A stretch of DNA of 58,466 nucleotides from Amanita rubescens. Lineage: Eukaryota > Basidiomycota > Agaricomycetes > Agaricales > Amanitaceae. The notes under the pieces were generated by a model. That model was not told where the DNA came from. It did not search any database and worked only from the letters and a program-made list of their open reading frames with translations. Of this stretch, positions 12,332 through 23,834 are shown in pieces (position 1 is the first letter of the stretch; every line of letters begins with the position of its first letter). The stretch spans positions 1-58,466 of the forward strand of contig WION01000322.1 of NCBI GenBank assembly GCA_015039365.1, in the 5' to 3' direction. The position numbers and the translations under genes are program-made.

Positions 12332-12549
12332 TGACCACCTTTTGTTTCAAATGTCCAACGCAAACATGATCGGCGTTCGCCACCTACTGGATGGTGCGGC
12401 TAACCTGCCGGGTTCTTACCGGCGCGCTCGTTCACCCGATTTGGAAGGTTCAGGTCGACGCACGCTGCACGGTAACGCTCAGAAAAAATAATAGTCACAT
12501 TATTGCGATAATTAAATACATTATATCAAAGTCAATATCATTCTCAGTT

Positions 12550-14495
12550 CTAAATATAAAAGAGCGGAAGCGACCACAAGACAGCCAGATAACCCGGACT
12601 TAACTCGAAAGTCAGTTGAAGCTGCATCAGCAAAAAGTAGGTGAGAATAAGCAAGGTAAAGTCAGGTGTGCCATTAGGAAAGGCCTTCTCGTTCTTTACG
12701 CCACTAGGCTGTGTGAGTGCGAGTCGGGACATCTGACATGCCGTCATTCTCTCCACGACATCTTCTATTGCTGGTCGCGTCGACTTTTCATTCTGCCATG
12801 CCATCATTCTCTCCACGACATCTTCTATTGCTGGTCGCGTCGACTTTTCCTTTGCCCAGCAATCCTGCATCAACTTCCATGCCTCGGCGCTCAAAGATGG
12901 CACTTCCAACCGAGGGGGGCGGCCCCCTCGAGAGACAAACATTATGATTTGAATCTCGCTCACACCGCCAAACGGTATTGTACCGTAGTGAATCTGTGCG
13001 TTTCAATCGTTAGCCTTTAAGAGTATCAGGACCTCTTTTATATTGCTTACTTCGTAATAAAGACAGCCAAAGGCATAGATATCGGACTTTTGCGTTCTTG
13101 CCATTGATTGTCCATCATCCAAGTCATCGCCCTCCATATCCCATTTTCCAAATAGCTCGGGTGCTGCAAAATTGTGGAATAACGCCCCTGACTTCGTAAG
13201 AGTAGACTCCAAATGTCGGGTTAATCCAAAGTCGGAGATCTGGACATGAAAATGCACATCCAAAAGGATATTATCCTGGAAGCAGAGTCAGTATTTCATC
13301 ATGTTGCGTTTCAGGTGAAATACCCCTCGAAGGTCCCCGTGAACTATGCCCTCTGAATGGATGTACTGAAGGCCCTGAGCTACTTCTAATACCTACATGA
13401 GAGTGAGCATCACGAGCAGCCAACGATGGACAGTCGTACCCGTTCTTCTATTTCGCCCGTTGATGGATTTGCTTTTTTCCGCCATTGTGCTAGAGTGCCG
13501 TTCTTCATATACGGTGAAAAAAGGAAGAGTTGCGAGGATGGAGCTTCATGTATCCCTAACAGCGGTAGCACGAACTTATGATTGAGAGATTTCCATGTCA
13601 ATGCTTCCCGACAAAATTCCTGTTTAATCCGAAGTCCACAAGCGGCGTTTTGAGATTCAAAGAGAAACTCACGACGCTATTATGACATTCTTATATAACA
13701 GTTTCAGTGCAACGACTGTTCCTCCGAGTTCACCCTTGATAACAACCCCGAATCCCCCGTAGCCATTGTAGTCGAAGTTGTCCTGCACGGTAACTCCGGT
13801 TAAGAATAATGACCTCGGAGTGACAGGCGTCTTTGTTGCGATCTTCAGCACCAATCGTCTTGCCCGGCTGGCCTCTGACTGTATGCCCGAATTCGATAAG
13901 CGGCCGTTGCAAAGTAGGCCGAGCAATGAATCCAGCAAATCCCTTGCGTCCGAAGTGTTGTTTATATCTGCCACTGCATCCACATAGTCCTCCCGGGATA
14001 ACAACTCGCGTATAGTCTGTACGTTTTCATCAACTGTCATTAAAGACCGAGGCTATTGTCGTAAGTAAAGTATGTGTGCGGTTTCTAATGATGTCATACC
14101 TTCTTTAAATCCTCAAGCAGCAACGAGAGGGCAGGACGCCCTGCTTGACGCGACATGGTAAGAGCAAGAATAGGATAGCGGCCTCCTTCACTATGGCATA
14201 TTCCTTGCAATGCAGTTACAGCGTGGCTGAGTAGCGCTGAACGTGAACAGCAATTGCGTGACGTACCACATGGAAGTCTTATCTCTACTAGAGATCCCTT
14301 GTTTGGAGAGGTTATATTGAGCAGGAACAAGCTGACTCCATTTTCGCTGCATAGTATTAGTAGACATTTACTTAGTTCCTTGGACCCCAAAACTTCGATA
14401 CGTAAGGTCATTGCAACGTCATTACGATAGTGGATCTTTTTGAACGGCAGTCGATTGAATGCATCGGCGGAGGTTGGCAAAGTCCATGCTTGCAT
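12550..14495 (-). CDS. TKL-like protein kinase, lineage-specific
   Basis: Probable serine/threonine kinase of the tyrosine-kinase-like type seen in agaricomycetes. Best splicing: 14495-14100, 14052-13687, 13619-13440, 13392-13324, 13275-13051, 12993-12550, about 559 aa. An uncharacterised N-terminal region (about 225 aa) precedes the kinase domain: glycine loop GYGGFGVVIKG, VALKLL lysine, FCREALTWKSLNHKFVLPLLG for helix C and onward, catalytic loop HGDLRGDN, SDFGLTR, AAPELF, and SDIYAFGCLYYE. HRD is changed to HGD but the Asp remains. The donor after exon 2 is uncertain: a better-looking GTGAG at 13672 would break the frame. The C-lobe holds a 20-residue tandem duplication (12737-12849). The first 12 codons and upstream DNA recur at 18436-18756. 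Confidence 0.7.
12737..12849 (-). repeat. In-frame 60-bp tandem duplication in kinase C-lobe
   Basis: Two copies of about 53 nt at 12737-12789 and 12797-12849, period exactly 60, with one mismatch in the core. They encode EKSTRPAIEDVVERM twice. The residues match the last helix of TKL kinases (RP.....VV..L), so this terminal helix is duplicated. Confidence 0.85.
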
Positions 14496-14788
14496 GAGTG
14501 TAAGGTGAACCTAGCACAGGAAAACTACCTTCGGCAGAGACTCGCATTGATGCCATAGGGCCTATGCGCTAGTCTAGCATGTGGACCACCATTAACAAAG
14601 CGCGCTTCGTATACGCTGACCGTGGCCGTGGGATAACTGTCAATGATCCAGGATTAGATCGCTTAGCAGAGTATGATATGAGATTCAATATGCTTTCAAT
14701 CCTGTTCAGGGACGGGCAGCGCAGAAGATGGAGGACAATCTAACTTGAGTTGGCCTTGTCTACTTTTCAGATTTGAGGTGCATACGTT
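14461..14788 (-). repeat. Kinase 5' region, copy 1 of a dispersed duplication
   Basis: This stretch covers the first 12 codons of the kinase gene and about 290 bp upstream. It is clearly similar, with small indels, to 18436-18756 in the same orientation. Shared landmarks include GGCGGAGGTTGGCAAAGTCC, GTGGGATAACTG, TTAGATCGCTTAGCAG and GGAGGACAATCTAACTTGAG. Confidence 0.85.
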
Positions 14789-15411
14789 GGTTTTCCGGTC
14801 ATGGTGGAGGCTCCCACACGACGAGATGCAGCACTAGTATCGCCGGCAGCGCTGGCAGGCCGTCGTGTCGCTTCAGCTGCCTTCGTAGCAGCGGCTTTCG
14901 CACTAAACTGACCGTGTTATAGGTCGCCCAACAGTACGGGGTGCCGTAATTGAAGGGCTAGACCGTAGTACCAGTAGTTGTACTAGTCGTAGCCGTACTA
15001 CTAGTCGTTCACGAACCTTTAACCGATGCAGCCAAAGTTGCCAAACTAGTGTGACTGACGGTATTTCGTGTGCTAGTCGTCGACCGAGGAGTAATGGCCT
15101 TGGTCGTTCGACTGGGTAAAGCTTTGGCTCGATAGTTAGGCAGGCGGTTACTGTAGTTGGGCCCATTTGCTACATATCTGAGTCTGAAAGGGACGGCAGC
15201 ACGCGAATGGATGAACGATCGTTGGAGACGAGAACCGTTATAAGATTTGGAAACAAAAGAGTAGCAACGACTCACGAGTCAACAAACAGGACAGACTTTT
15301 TCTCAGCAACGCTCAGCGCTCAGCCGTGGGCCGGCCCGTGGCAGCAGAAGCGTTGTGGGGATATATAATTAAATATCTTCGTTTTAAAGACAGCTTTATA
15401 AACAAGTAGAA
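14789..15411. other. Unassigned interval with Ser/Thr-rich minus-strand reading
   Basis: On the minus strand, 15275-14930 reads as a basic then Thr/Ser-rich sequence. An in-frame TGA separates it from a Thr-rich tail (TTSSTATTSTTTGTTV) encoded by degenerate ACTAGTCGT-like repeats at about 14960-15010. It could be a decayed mucin-like gene or chance. No confident gene. Confidence 0.3.
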
Positions 15412-17485
15412 TCAGAATGGGGGGAGATCGCATATTTCTTTCAGTCCCTGCTCAGCATTCAAAACCTGGCCATCCATCATCTTCAGTCCAAGGCCCACGA
15501 GAGCTGGTTCCGGAGTCCGCAGTTGTGCAGACAATATAAGCCGCCCAACTGCCCATATATCCACTTCTGCACCATGATTATCTTCATATACCCTTGGTGA
15601 ATGTTCGGTATGGTTCAAGTGTAGTGCTGCTTTTGTTGGGGCAAAGGAAGCATCTTCCCAGTCGATCAGAAACCACTTGGAAGAGTCTTCACGGCTTTGC
15701 ATGATATTCGGCCAACGGATATCGCGATGAAATAGTGACGGATGAGCGTGGGCTACCTGACTAGAGCATTAGTTAATGACGTAGAAGGAAATCGAGACTA
15801 CCTTGAGAGCTTCGAGAACGCACACTACAGCATTTCGAACATCCGAGGGTGATTTAGGGCCTTCATCAATGCCTCTTGGCTCCAGATCGATGTATGAACC
15901 ATGTACATCGTGCTGAATTTCAGCTTTCTTAAGTCGGTCCACGTTAGGAACACCCTTCGAAACTAGTGACGCATAGATCGCCATTAGATGTTCGACGCGG
16001 TCTTTTCCATCGACCTCACCCTCTAATCCATACACCTTGCGCACATGTCGTGCAAAATATTCAATTGACTTGCCACCCGCGCTGAGCCTGGAGTCAATAT
16101 ACCAGATGGCAGTAGAAGAAATATGCCCACCGGATCCCCCAAAACATATCTTTATCTTTGCCTTCTCCGATTACTTGCTGAAGCCATCGAAGAATGCCGC
16201 ACACCTTGATCATCCTTGAAGCATTCTTGATACGTTCACGTCGTGACGAAAGATCAGTCGTTATTAGATCCACAACACGAAGGCATCCATCTTCTTGCGG
16301 CAATATAGCTACGAGGGTGACACTGACCCCAATGGCGTAATAACCTAGGCCCAGAAAGAGTAAATCACTGAAAACCTGCTCAAGCACAAACGAATACCAA
16401 CCGAGAACATAAGGGGCCGGGTCATACACCCATCGGGTCTTGTTTTTGAGTTCATCTTTAGGATGCTTCCCCGTGTAGAACTCCCTCTTTTCTTCGCCTC
16501 GAAATACGCAAACTTTGTCGAGTAGGAGACCAAAGTTAGGTCTTAACTGTCCACTTTCTGTACCATGGTTGCCATTCCGAACACTCCTAGCACTCAAGCA
16601 TTGAACGAGGATGTTTCCGATGTTGGCATCCCAGAATCCATGAAGCGATCCTTCAGTACCGCCCGGGTCTCGTGGACCTGTTATAATCGCCAACTTCAAC
16701 TCATCGAGAATCCTATCAGCAGTTTCATCTTCGCATTGATTAAACAGCAATTCGAGGTCTTGGTCGCAGCATGCATGGTCAGGAAGTTCTTCACCCTGCA
16801 AGAGTTTCTTCCATTTGAAGTGCGACAACGGGATCTTCCAATCTGGATGAAGAGGCTCCTCAAGATATCCTTTTAGGAGCTTGAAACCCAGCTCGACGGC
16901 GTTGTCCATAAATCGAATAATTTTCGCGATACGTCAGCTATAGCGTGATTAGTACTTAGCTTGGGCGGCATCAGAAGAGGACTAACTAGGGTCATCGCGT
17001 TTTCTTTTCACTGCTATCTACTCAGTAACGCTCAACCAGAGATTTTCGACTCACCGGTGGCTGGGGCCTGCACGATTATGTCGATGTTTTTGCGGTGAGA
17101 CTGAGGCTGCATTGAAAAGATACAAAAGACATTGTCCGTGGGGTCTAATTTGTCCGCAAATTTCGAAAGACCTCCCTGGGACCCGATACGTTCACTCAGA
17201 GTGTCGGCTGGCCTCGTAGCGATAGGGTTGGAATCCTTGGGCTGAGAAAAGCGACGTTACTTCGCGTAGCGACTCATTGATGGCGCTCACCTTCCACAAT
17301 TCCAGAGCGTAAGAATCAACATCCTTTAAGGTACCATGAACTGCCTCTTCTTTTATCTTTTTCTTCAAGCCGTTAACCTCACAATTGAGCCCCGCGTTAA
17401 CTGAAAAGACGATATATTCGCCTTCGATAAGACAATAAAGCCGGCGAGAGGCGACCTGGTCCGGGGTACCTATATCAGGCATAGG
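15412..17485 (-). CDS. Crinkler (CRN)-type N-terminus fused to a divergent kinase domain
   Basis: Exons 17485-17291 and 17241-17055 encode a CRN header: LYCLIEGEYIVFSVNAG, then HGTLKDVDSYALELWKV and, near the boundary, KNIDIIVQAPATG, matching the ubiquitin-like LFLAK/HVLVVVP-type header known in oomycete and fungal CRNs. The C-terminal part (from about 16909: 16909-16131, 16087-15802, 15756-15412) carries a kinase-like core: QGEELPDHACCDQD, RWVYDPAPYVLGWYSF, then HRDIRWPNIM and FLIDWEDA as substitutes for the catalytic and DFG loops, and VDIWAVGRLI. The link between 17055 and 16909 is unresolved: a TGA lies just before the ATG at 16909 and no in-frame acceptor follows it. It may be one gene with a small hinge exon or two adjacent parts. 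Fungal CRNs are proposed to act in self/non-self or inter-organism conflict; that is inference here. Confidence 0.7.
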
Positions 17486-18435
17486 AGAGAGTTCTGATTG
17501 CACTGCCACATGGGTCTAGCGTACGAGCTCGCGACACTCACCGCCACCGCACCACCGCCCCTTAGTTTGCCTCCGAACAATTAGCGCCCTAGAGGGCGCT
17601 TCAGAGGAGAATGCTACAGCACATGTTCGGCGCCCAATCGCTAATGAGCTCCTCGGTTGTTGTACGACCACTTTATCAATTCACTAGCTGGCTGGTCCGT
17701 GGAATGGAACGAAGGATGTGCCAACTGGACTCTACCGTCTTCTGGGCAATGGAACAATTCATTTGACTCTTTTATTCCCGGATTGAGGACCCTCCATACT
17801 CGTATGGAGCAGTAGAACGAGGCAGAAAAGAACGAGAGGCAAAAGCAAGGAAAAATGGAAGCAAAAGCAAGTAGAAGAGGGCTTTGAGGAGTGCGTTAGG
17901 GGAGCAGAGCACTTGCGGATGACGTGCTCCATACTCTCCGGGAGAGCATCTGATATGGAGATGATACTTTAGTCTTTGGTGAATCGGTTTTCCATTTTGC
18001 ATATTGGTCGACGAAGTTGATGCTATCCCTTCTGCAGGTTGTAGAATTGGCATCGATGTGGTCACTTCATCGTACTTCGCCTTTGGACTCGGACAGACCC
18101 GAAGGTCCGCCAATGTCACGATACATGTGTGGGATATCATAAATGAGCGCGTAATGCGGAATGAAGCTTGAAGCTTCAAGCATAATCTTTTATCAAATAT
18201 AGAGCATTTTAATTTTATGACAATACATACCCTTTCGATGCAACTTTTTCCCGATCGTTCGGCAGCTTCCTTTTTGCAGTGACATATCCCTTGGACTGAG
18301 AACCATGTACTAGATCCGAATACTGTGAACGTACGTTGATCAACGACATAATTCGGAGTCTCGGATACACCTATCGTTAGAAAGCCGTATGCCTCGCTTC
18401 AGGCTTCCGAGCCCGCGCATAGATTCTGAATAGTA
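17486..18435. other. Unassigned interval, one weak ORF
   Basis: The only long open reading is on the minus strand (about 18140-17772, starting at an internal ATG). Its sequence shows no domain I recognise and ends in a Leu/Phe-rich hydrophobic segment. I do not call it as a gene. Confidence 0.3.
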
Positions 18436-18756
18436 GCATCGGCGGAGGTTGGCAAAGTCCATGCTTGCATGCTGAGTGTAAGGTGAACCTAGCATTTAAA
18501 AAAAACTATTGCTTACTGTAAGAGTACGCGCGTTGATGCTCCCATAAGACCTATGCGCTTAGCGGATTGACCACACCGACTCTGCCGCCGTGGGATAACT
18601 GATCCCGAATTAGATCGCTTAGCAGTGTATGATGAAATTGAAAATTCAACATGCTTTCAGTCCTGGTTGGCAGGACAATTGGACGGACAGCGCAGGGGAT
18701 GGAGGACAATCTAACTTGAGCTACAATTCAGGTCCGAGGTCCGAGGTGCATACGTA
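18436..18756 (-). repeat. Kinase 5' module, copy 2 (gene start without the gene)
   Basis: Second copy of the segment at 14461-14788. It keeps the ATG and first 12 codons (MQAWTLPTSADA) on the minus strand at about 18470-18435, then diverges to unrelated sequence with a stop after 11 more codons. Only the promoter and start of the kinase gene were copied, or the rest was lost. Confidence 0.8.
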
Positions 18757-18781
18757 CTACTTTAAGACGTTACAATAACAC

Positions 18782-18853
18782 AGCAGCATGGCGCAGTGGA
18801 AGCGCGCGGGGCCCATAACCCCGAGGTCACTTGATCGAAACAAGTTGCTGCTA
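18782..18853 (+). tRNA. Initiator tRNA-Met (CAT)
   Basis: A 72-nt cloverleaf: acceptor AGCAGCA pairs with TGCTGCT, D-arm GCGC/GCGC, anticodon stem CGGGG/CCCCG around CCCATAA (anticodon CAT), T-stem ACTTG/CAAGT. Initiator hallmarks are present: A1-T72 closing pair, GGG-like/CCC anticodon stem pairs, and T-loop ATCGAAA, where elongators have TTC. No intron and no encoded CCA. The match to other fungal iMet tRNAs in the D-loop (GCGCAGTGGAAGCGCGC) is strong. A-box and B-box internal promoter elements lie within the gene. Confidence 0.93.
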
Positions 18854-19078
18854 AAACATTTTTTGTCCTCCATGTCTCTAGACTACGTTGCACAATTGAT
18901 ACGATACCCTTTGCAATGATCAAAACGCTACCTTTTTTTCCCTCTCTAAATTACATCGTGGTTGTACAACTAATACATCCTTGGTTACCGTTTTATAACT
19001 CTACAAAGACCAGACAACAAGACGACAATTATACAGTACACATCATACACAGCAGAAAAAGAAAGAAAAACTACAATT

Positions 19079-20422
19079 TCAATACGTTCCAAGTATTATG
19101 CTCATAATGGCGCGAAAGGGTAATGTGGCGATACGTCCGATGTGGTATAGGAGTCCTACATCGTTAGGATATTCTCCCCTCTTTGAGTCCGACGATGATT
19201 TGAGAGCGCCGCCGTTCCTCTGGATAGGGGATGGATAAAAAAAGTGGATGAGAATACGATATGGCCGTAGGTAAAGCCAGGAAGGTGCGACATAGCACAA
19301 TAACGAGAGGGGGAATAGTCTGAAAGGGATCGGTACGTCCTGTCGCGGCTGCACGCTCTTGATGTGCTTCAGGGTATCTTCCATGCCTTTGACCCGGGAT
19401 TCCTGTCGGGCTTGCCTCTTCTCTTGCTTGCGTGCAATTCCCTGTATTTTTAGCGATATTTCATTAACGTCGTGATAAACGTCCTCTCTGAGTTCCACCG
19501 CCTTTGTTTCATTCTTGCGCATAATCTTCTCCAACTTGCTGATTCTCCGAGTCAGCTCATCAAGGCGATCCAGTAGTTTGCCGGTGGTAATAACATTTGG
19601 AGGTACAGGGTATTGGACGACTTCGTGTAAGTCGCTCGTGCGCTTCTTCAGCCGCTCGACCAAATGTGCCCATGGTCTGACCCCTGTTGCCAGGACGAAT
19701 AAGCCGACATTGAACCACGAGATGGATTCGGGTCCGATTATAGCTGCAGTCGCGTAGCGTATAAACGCAGCGCCCAAGAAAGGTGATAATGTTGTCAAAC
19801 AAAGGAAGAGGATTTCGATTTTACGAAGTTCTGATGCTCCTATTTGTTGGTATTTCTCTTCGATGGTTGCGGGTAGCGAGCTCAATATCGGTCTCTGTAT
19901 GCGAGCTTTTTGATAAATCTCCCAGGGAACTGAAAGGTAGAGTAAGATATACTTCCATACTGACTATATGCGTGATATACGCGCACCTTCGATGATTTGG
20001 TGCAAGTAATATACCAGCAGAACGAGCATGAATAGGTTCTTGACATAATCTCCTCCCGTCAACCATTGACATGCGAGCGATACGAGAGCCGCCAAGACGG
20101 CCAGGTCAAACTCGTACCATGCTCGGTGTCGCTTTTCTACGGACTGTTCATTGGTATAACATTCCCTTTGTTCCTCAGGCGTACTATCGGCAGATTCTCC
20201 GTCGTCCGCGCTCGTTTCTGAACGACTCGCGGAACCTGACGCGTATGAGGGAGATACTTCTTCTGTTGTTTGGGATACTCGTCTTCCCTCATCCTTCTGG
20301 TTCGGGAGGTGGCAGGCTGAGCTGGATAATTGGGCCTGGGCACGCTCCAAGATGTGTGCTCTACGGCGGGTCATGACATTAGGTGCGTCCGACGAGGTAG
20401 TCTTAGCAGCGGACGCAGACAT
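19079..20422 (-). CDS. Conserved membrane protein with coiled coil, unknown function
   Basis: Two exons (20422-19987 and 19929-19079) give 428 aa. The N-terminal third is polar and Ser-rich. Hydrophobic helices follow: LAVLAALVSLACQWL and NLFMLVLLVYYLHQII near the exon junction, then ILFLCLTTLSPFLGAAFI and WFNVGLFVLATGV. A charged coiled coil comes next (LLDRLDELTRRISKLEKIMR onward through KQEKRQARQE), and the C-terminal part has a further hydrophobic stretch (RLFPLSLLCYVAPSWLYL). I recognise no named family. It resembles membrane-anchored scaffold proteins, but no function can be assigned. The start is the ATG at 20422. Confidence 0.75.
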
Positions 20423-21107
20423 ACGAAAGGAATGGGGTTATGGGTATAGGGGCGAAGTGACACCTGCCAGCGCTCCGTCCACGTGCGCCTTGCTAAGTCC
20501 GACTATGACGACCAACTGACAGAATTGCGGCATATATACGACGTCAATAATGGCAAAGTCTAGATCTTGTTGTTACATCAAAAATCTCGCTTGAAAGGTC
20601 CGGTTACTGGACGCGAACTTTGCTTGGGTTACCAATTTTCATCCCGTGTATTGTCTACTGAGAGCCTTATATTCTCAACCTCGTCACTTTCTCAACCTCG
20701 ACACATGTATAGCTACCGATCGCGAGGAGCGGGCCATCCAAAAAGGCAAGCGTATACGAAGTTCTTTTTTCGGAAAGCGTTGACCGCCAAGTCCATAATC
20801 GTTCATTTCCTTGTAGTTCGCGTTGACTTGACCAATTGGGCAATTCGATCAAGCTGACTGTACTCCATTTTGCTTGTCTTCAAAACGGTCTTCCACTTGT
20901 TTTTCCTCAACTAAAGTGGAATTGCCCCCACGAGTCAGAGGGTCCACTCAATAGATTTCAGGCCTACTACGATGGATCTGGCCGTCGGCTATGTCCAAGA
21001 CGATCTCCTTGTTCTCCGCAACACTTATAATAATAGCGCTGCACTTACAGCTCGATAACTGTCTCTTTTTCTACCCATCCTACTGATACTCGACGCCGGC
21101 AGGAGGC
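20423..21107. other. Intergenic between membrane protein and STE3 receptor A
   Basis: No gene seen. Both strands were read for short ORFs ending in a CaaX box and stop; none with aliphatic a-positions and a plausible X was found. A weak ATG at 20971 starts a 28-codon ORF ahead of the receptor and could be an upstream ORF. Confidence 0.4.
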
Positions 21108-22913
21108 ATGCAGTTCGAGTTGATTTCCTTTCCTTTCCTATGCTTCGCGTTTCTCGTTGCCGTCAATCTCAACCAACGCGTCAGAAAAGACTTAGCTCTT
21201 TCCTCGGTCATAGCCTGGCTTACCATTTGCAATTTGATCCAAGGGATAAACGCTGTCATATGGGCTGGTAATAGTCAACTTCGCGCTCCAGTATGGTGTG
21301 ATATAGGTATTTGTCGCTAATTCAATTCGACTTTTGGTATCGTCTCATGCGAAGTTAGTCACCAAACTAGTTCTAGGAGCAATGATAGCATTGTCTGCCT
21401 CCTGCCTCTGTACAATGCGAAAGTTGGAACTCCTAGCTAGCTCACGACCGCTTCGCTTGGAGTCTCGGCATCGCACAAAGTGGGTTGTTATAGAAGTCAT
21501 CGCGTGTGTTGTTGTCCCCGTTCTGTATATGGCGACGCGTGAGTGTTCATCTCACGCTCAAGGCTAAGGCTAACAATGCCATTAGATCTTCTGTTTCAGA
21601 ACCATCGATTTGACATATTACAAGATTACGGTTGCGCTGCTTCAGTCTACCCTGCTACCATCTCGTTGGTATTTATGTGGCTTCCTCCGCTGGTATGCTG
21701 TGTTTTGTCGTTTGTTTTATGTGGTAAGAAAGTTTGTATATATAAAAACGCTTCTGTTATGCTCATGTTACGCAGGAATCATAGTTCATCACTCGTACCA
21801 AAACACACCCTCTCAATTTTCGCAGCATATATATGCCCGGACTTCGAGGAAAGCGGGTTACTTCATTCGTCGCCTTTCAGTAACGATTCTCACGTCCATG
21901 GTTCTTTTCATCATCATCTCATTCTCTATGATTGCCGGTGACACAAACGCAAAGATGTCATGGCCTCTCATTCATGTCGACTTCAGCATCGTTCACGTCG
22001 TTACGTCTAACAACGAGAATCCAAGTATAAGATCTATCTGGTGGGGACTTCGTTTCATTTCCCTCGTCTACATCCTTCTTGCCGTCACCTCGGGTGAAGT
22101 AAGGGATGGGACCAAAGGGATCCCCGTGCGGCGGTCTGAGCGATCATCAAACGACGTGTGAGTGTTTTGTACCCGTTTTAATGGCTTCCATCGATGCTCA
22201 CTGTCCTCAATCCAAGGCCTCGTCACCGGTTTGCTTCTAGCCGATCATCAATGCGTACCATACCACCCACGGTTCCGAGACCTCGTTCTGTCTCTCTGGA
22301 CATGAGGTCGGGTTGGGATGATATGTGGGAAACGAAATCCTCGTTGCGAACCCTCTTTTCGTCGGATTCTTCTAGGGCGAAGTCGCCAACATCGCCTACG
22401 CTTTCACCGAGAATGGATGATGCATTTTTGGCGTCTGCTTTGAACCATGTGGGTCCGTCCATGACAACATATTCATCCGGCTTCAATGCTCCTGTAATTC
22501 CGGCCCCTCCCGTCCATAGACCACCCCGCCGAGTGCCATCACAATCGTTACCTGTCCAGCGGTTGCCAAGTCCAACTATGGTTGTATCACCCCGCACGTC
22601 GAAGATCTCTTCTGTATTTGACGCCCATTGGCCACAGCCTCCTGAATCTCCTGTCTCTTCTACGCCGTGTCCAAGTCGCGCCGTATCTCCTTACACGGCT
22701 GCAGATTGCCCTGAACACGTAGAAGACGATACTATGAGTATAACAGCTCACGAAGTCTCCGTGCAACACGCAGCGATGTTCACTGTACCTTCTTCGCCTC
22801 CACGCGAGGAGTTCATAAATCGAGCCCAGAGCTTAAAAGGTTCGTGGAACCCAGACGACTTTTCATATCAAGAAAGCCATCTCTATGAGGCGACAGTACT
22901 GGAGACTGTCTAA
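21108..22913 (+). CDS. STE3-type pheromone receptor A
   Basis: Seven-transmembrane G-protein-coupled receptor of the fungal a-factor receptor (STE3/GPCR class D) family, expected in the plasma membrane to sense a farnesylated lipopeptide. Exons 21108-21306, 21359-21538, 21586-21723, 21776-22157, 22217-22913 give 531 aa. Landmarks: TM1 FELISFPFLCFAFLVAV; the motif INAVIWAGN....APVWCDI closing TM2; HRFDILQDYGC after TM4; TM5 LVFMWLPPLVCCVLSFVLC; then ISWWGLRFISLVYILL-like TM7. The C-terminal tail of about 270 residues is Ser/Pro-rich, typical of basidiomycete receptors and a probable regulatory tail. Intron positions partly match receptor B (after WCDI and after TM5), supporting common descent. 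Confidence 0.9.
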
Positions 22914-23367
22914 TCCATATGACAACCATGCCAATATTCTAATCAACAACGTATAATGCTCTATACGATACAGTCCTTTATTTTGTCATTCGTTTTCATG
23001 TGTATGTATTACTATTCTCTAATTTTTGCATTTATGATTTGCAAGAATACACTGTATTATATCAAAGTACCTTATAGTATACATTTAAATTAACCTATGA
23101 TTTTTTCTAGTACATGGCCTAGATTGGCTAACGTAAACACGTAATTTCCTCCCGGGGCGATTTCATGATGGCTGAAATAGGGCTGAAATAGTAGCAGAAT
23201 TATTTAAAACTCGTGCCCACCACGTCCATTCCTCAGGTGAAATGGCTTCTAGCCTCTTTCATGACCATCGCATATACAAAACCGCCATGTCGGGTCAATT
23301 TTTTTCCTAGTCGATGGATGAGAATAGAAAAAGAGTAGTACGAACGTTGTAGCTCCAACTCGATTCG
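22914..23367. other. Intergenic, AT-rich, contains one arm of an inverted duplication
   Basis: No gene called. Positions about 23227-23292 match the reverse complement of about 25595-25662. The segment reads as a short plus-strand ORF (MASSLFHDHRIYK...) of 22 codons with no CaaX end. Confidence 0.5.
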
Positions 23368-23834
23368 CTACTTTTTCTTCTTTGGCTTCTTCTTTGTCAC
23401 ACCACCACCACTACCCGCGGAAGGACCAGCCGAGGGGGTGATCGTTCCCGGCAAGGGACTGTCGCGACCCAACTCTGGCTTTAACGGGATGTCTAACCGG
23501 GCCTCCTTTTCTTTCTGACGTCTATTCTGCATTTTTTGCATGAGAGAGAGATTAAGGGCTTCGAATCGATTGAGAAAGTATGTTTTGAACTTGATGCACT
23601 ATAATAGCTAGGCGGTTCACATTCCTCGTTTTGGGCGTAGGTGCTTACAGCGGTATCATCAGTAATTTTTAAGACGAGCTTGCCTTCCATTTTATGGAGT
23701 AACGTGCCTGCGAGGTGATAGAGATCCGAAGTTAGACGCCAGACGTCAGACTAGAAACAGTGAAAGAAAAAGACCTTGTTTGGAGATTTGGCGTAGAGGG
23801 TCTCACCGACGTGCCAGGAATGGATGTAGACCAT
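23368..23834 (-). CDS. Signal recognition particle SRP9-like subunit, frame uncertain
   Basis: Alu-domain subunit of the SRP that pauses elongation during cotranslational targeting. Exons 23834-23775 (MVYIHSW...LYAKSPNK), 23707-23649 and 23598-23368. Family marks: LYAKSPNK, EGKLVLKITDDTA, CIKFKTYFLNRFEALNLSLM, and a Lys-rich tail KKKPKKKK. Exon 2 is odd. Its start reads ARYSIKWK in one frame (matching the expected RYxxKW), but the rest (EGKLVLK) is in another, and total exon length is one base short of a multiple of three. Either one base is missing in a live gene (sequence error) or the gene is damaged. The N-terminus also looks about five residues shorter than expected. Confidence 0.7.

Noticed and set aside
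14903..15275. Thr/Ser-rich minus-strand readings as a mucin-like gene
   Set aside because: The frame is interrupted by a stop, has no signal peptide and the Thr run comes from a short degenerate repeat.
17772..18179. 135-codon minus-strand ORF
   Set aside because: It lacks an ATG at its start, has no recognisable domain and lies beside a truncated duplicate.
20647..20661. Plus-strand Cys-Ile-Val-Tyr-stop as a CaaX ending upstream of receptor A
   Set aside because: Tyr at the X position is atypical and I found no in-frame ATG close upstream.
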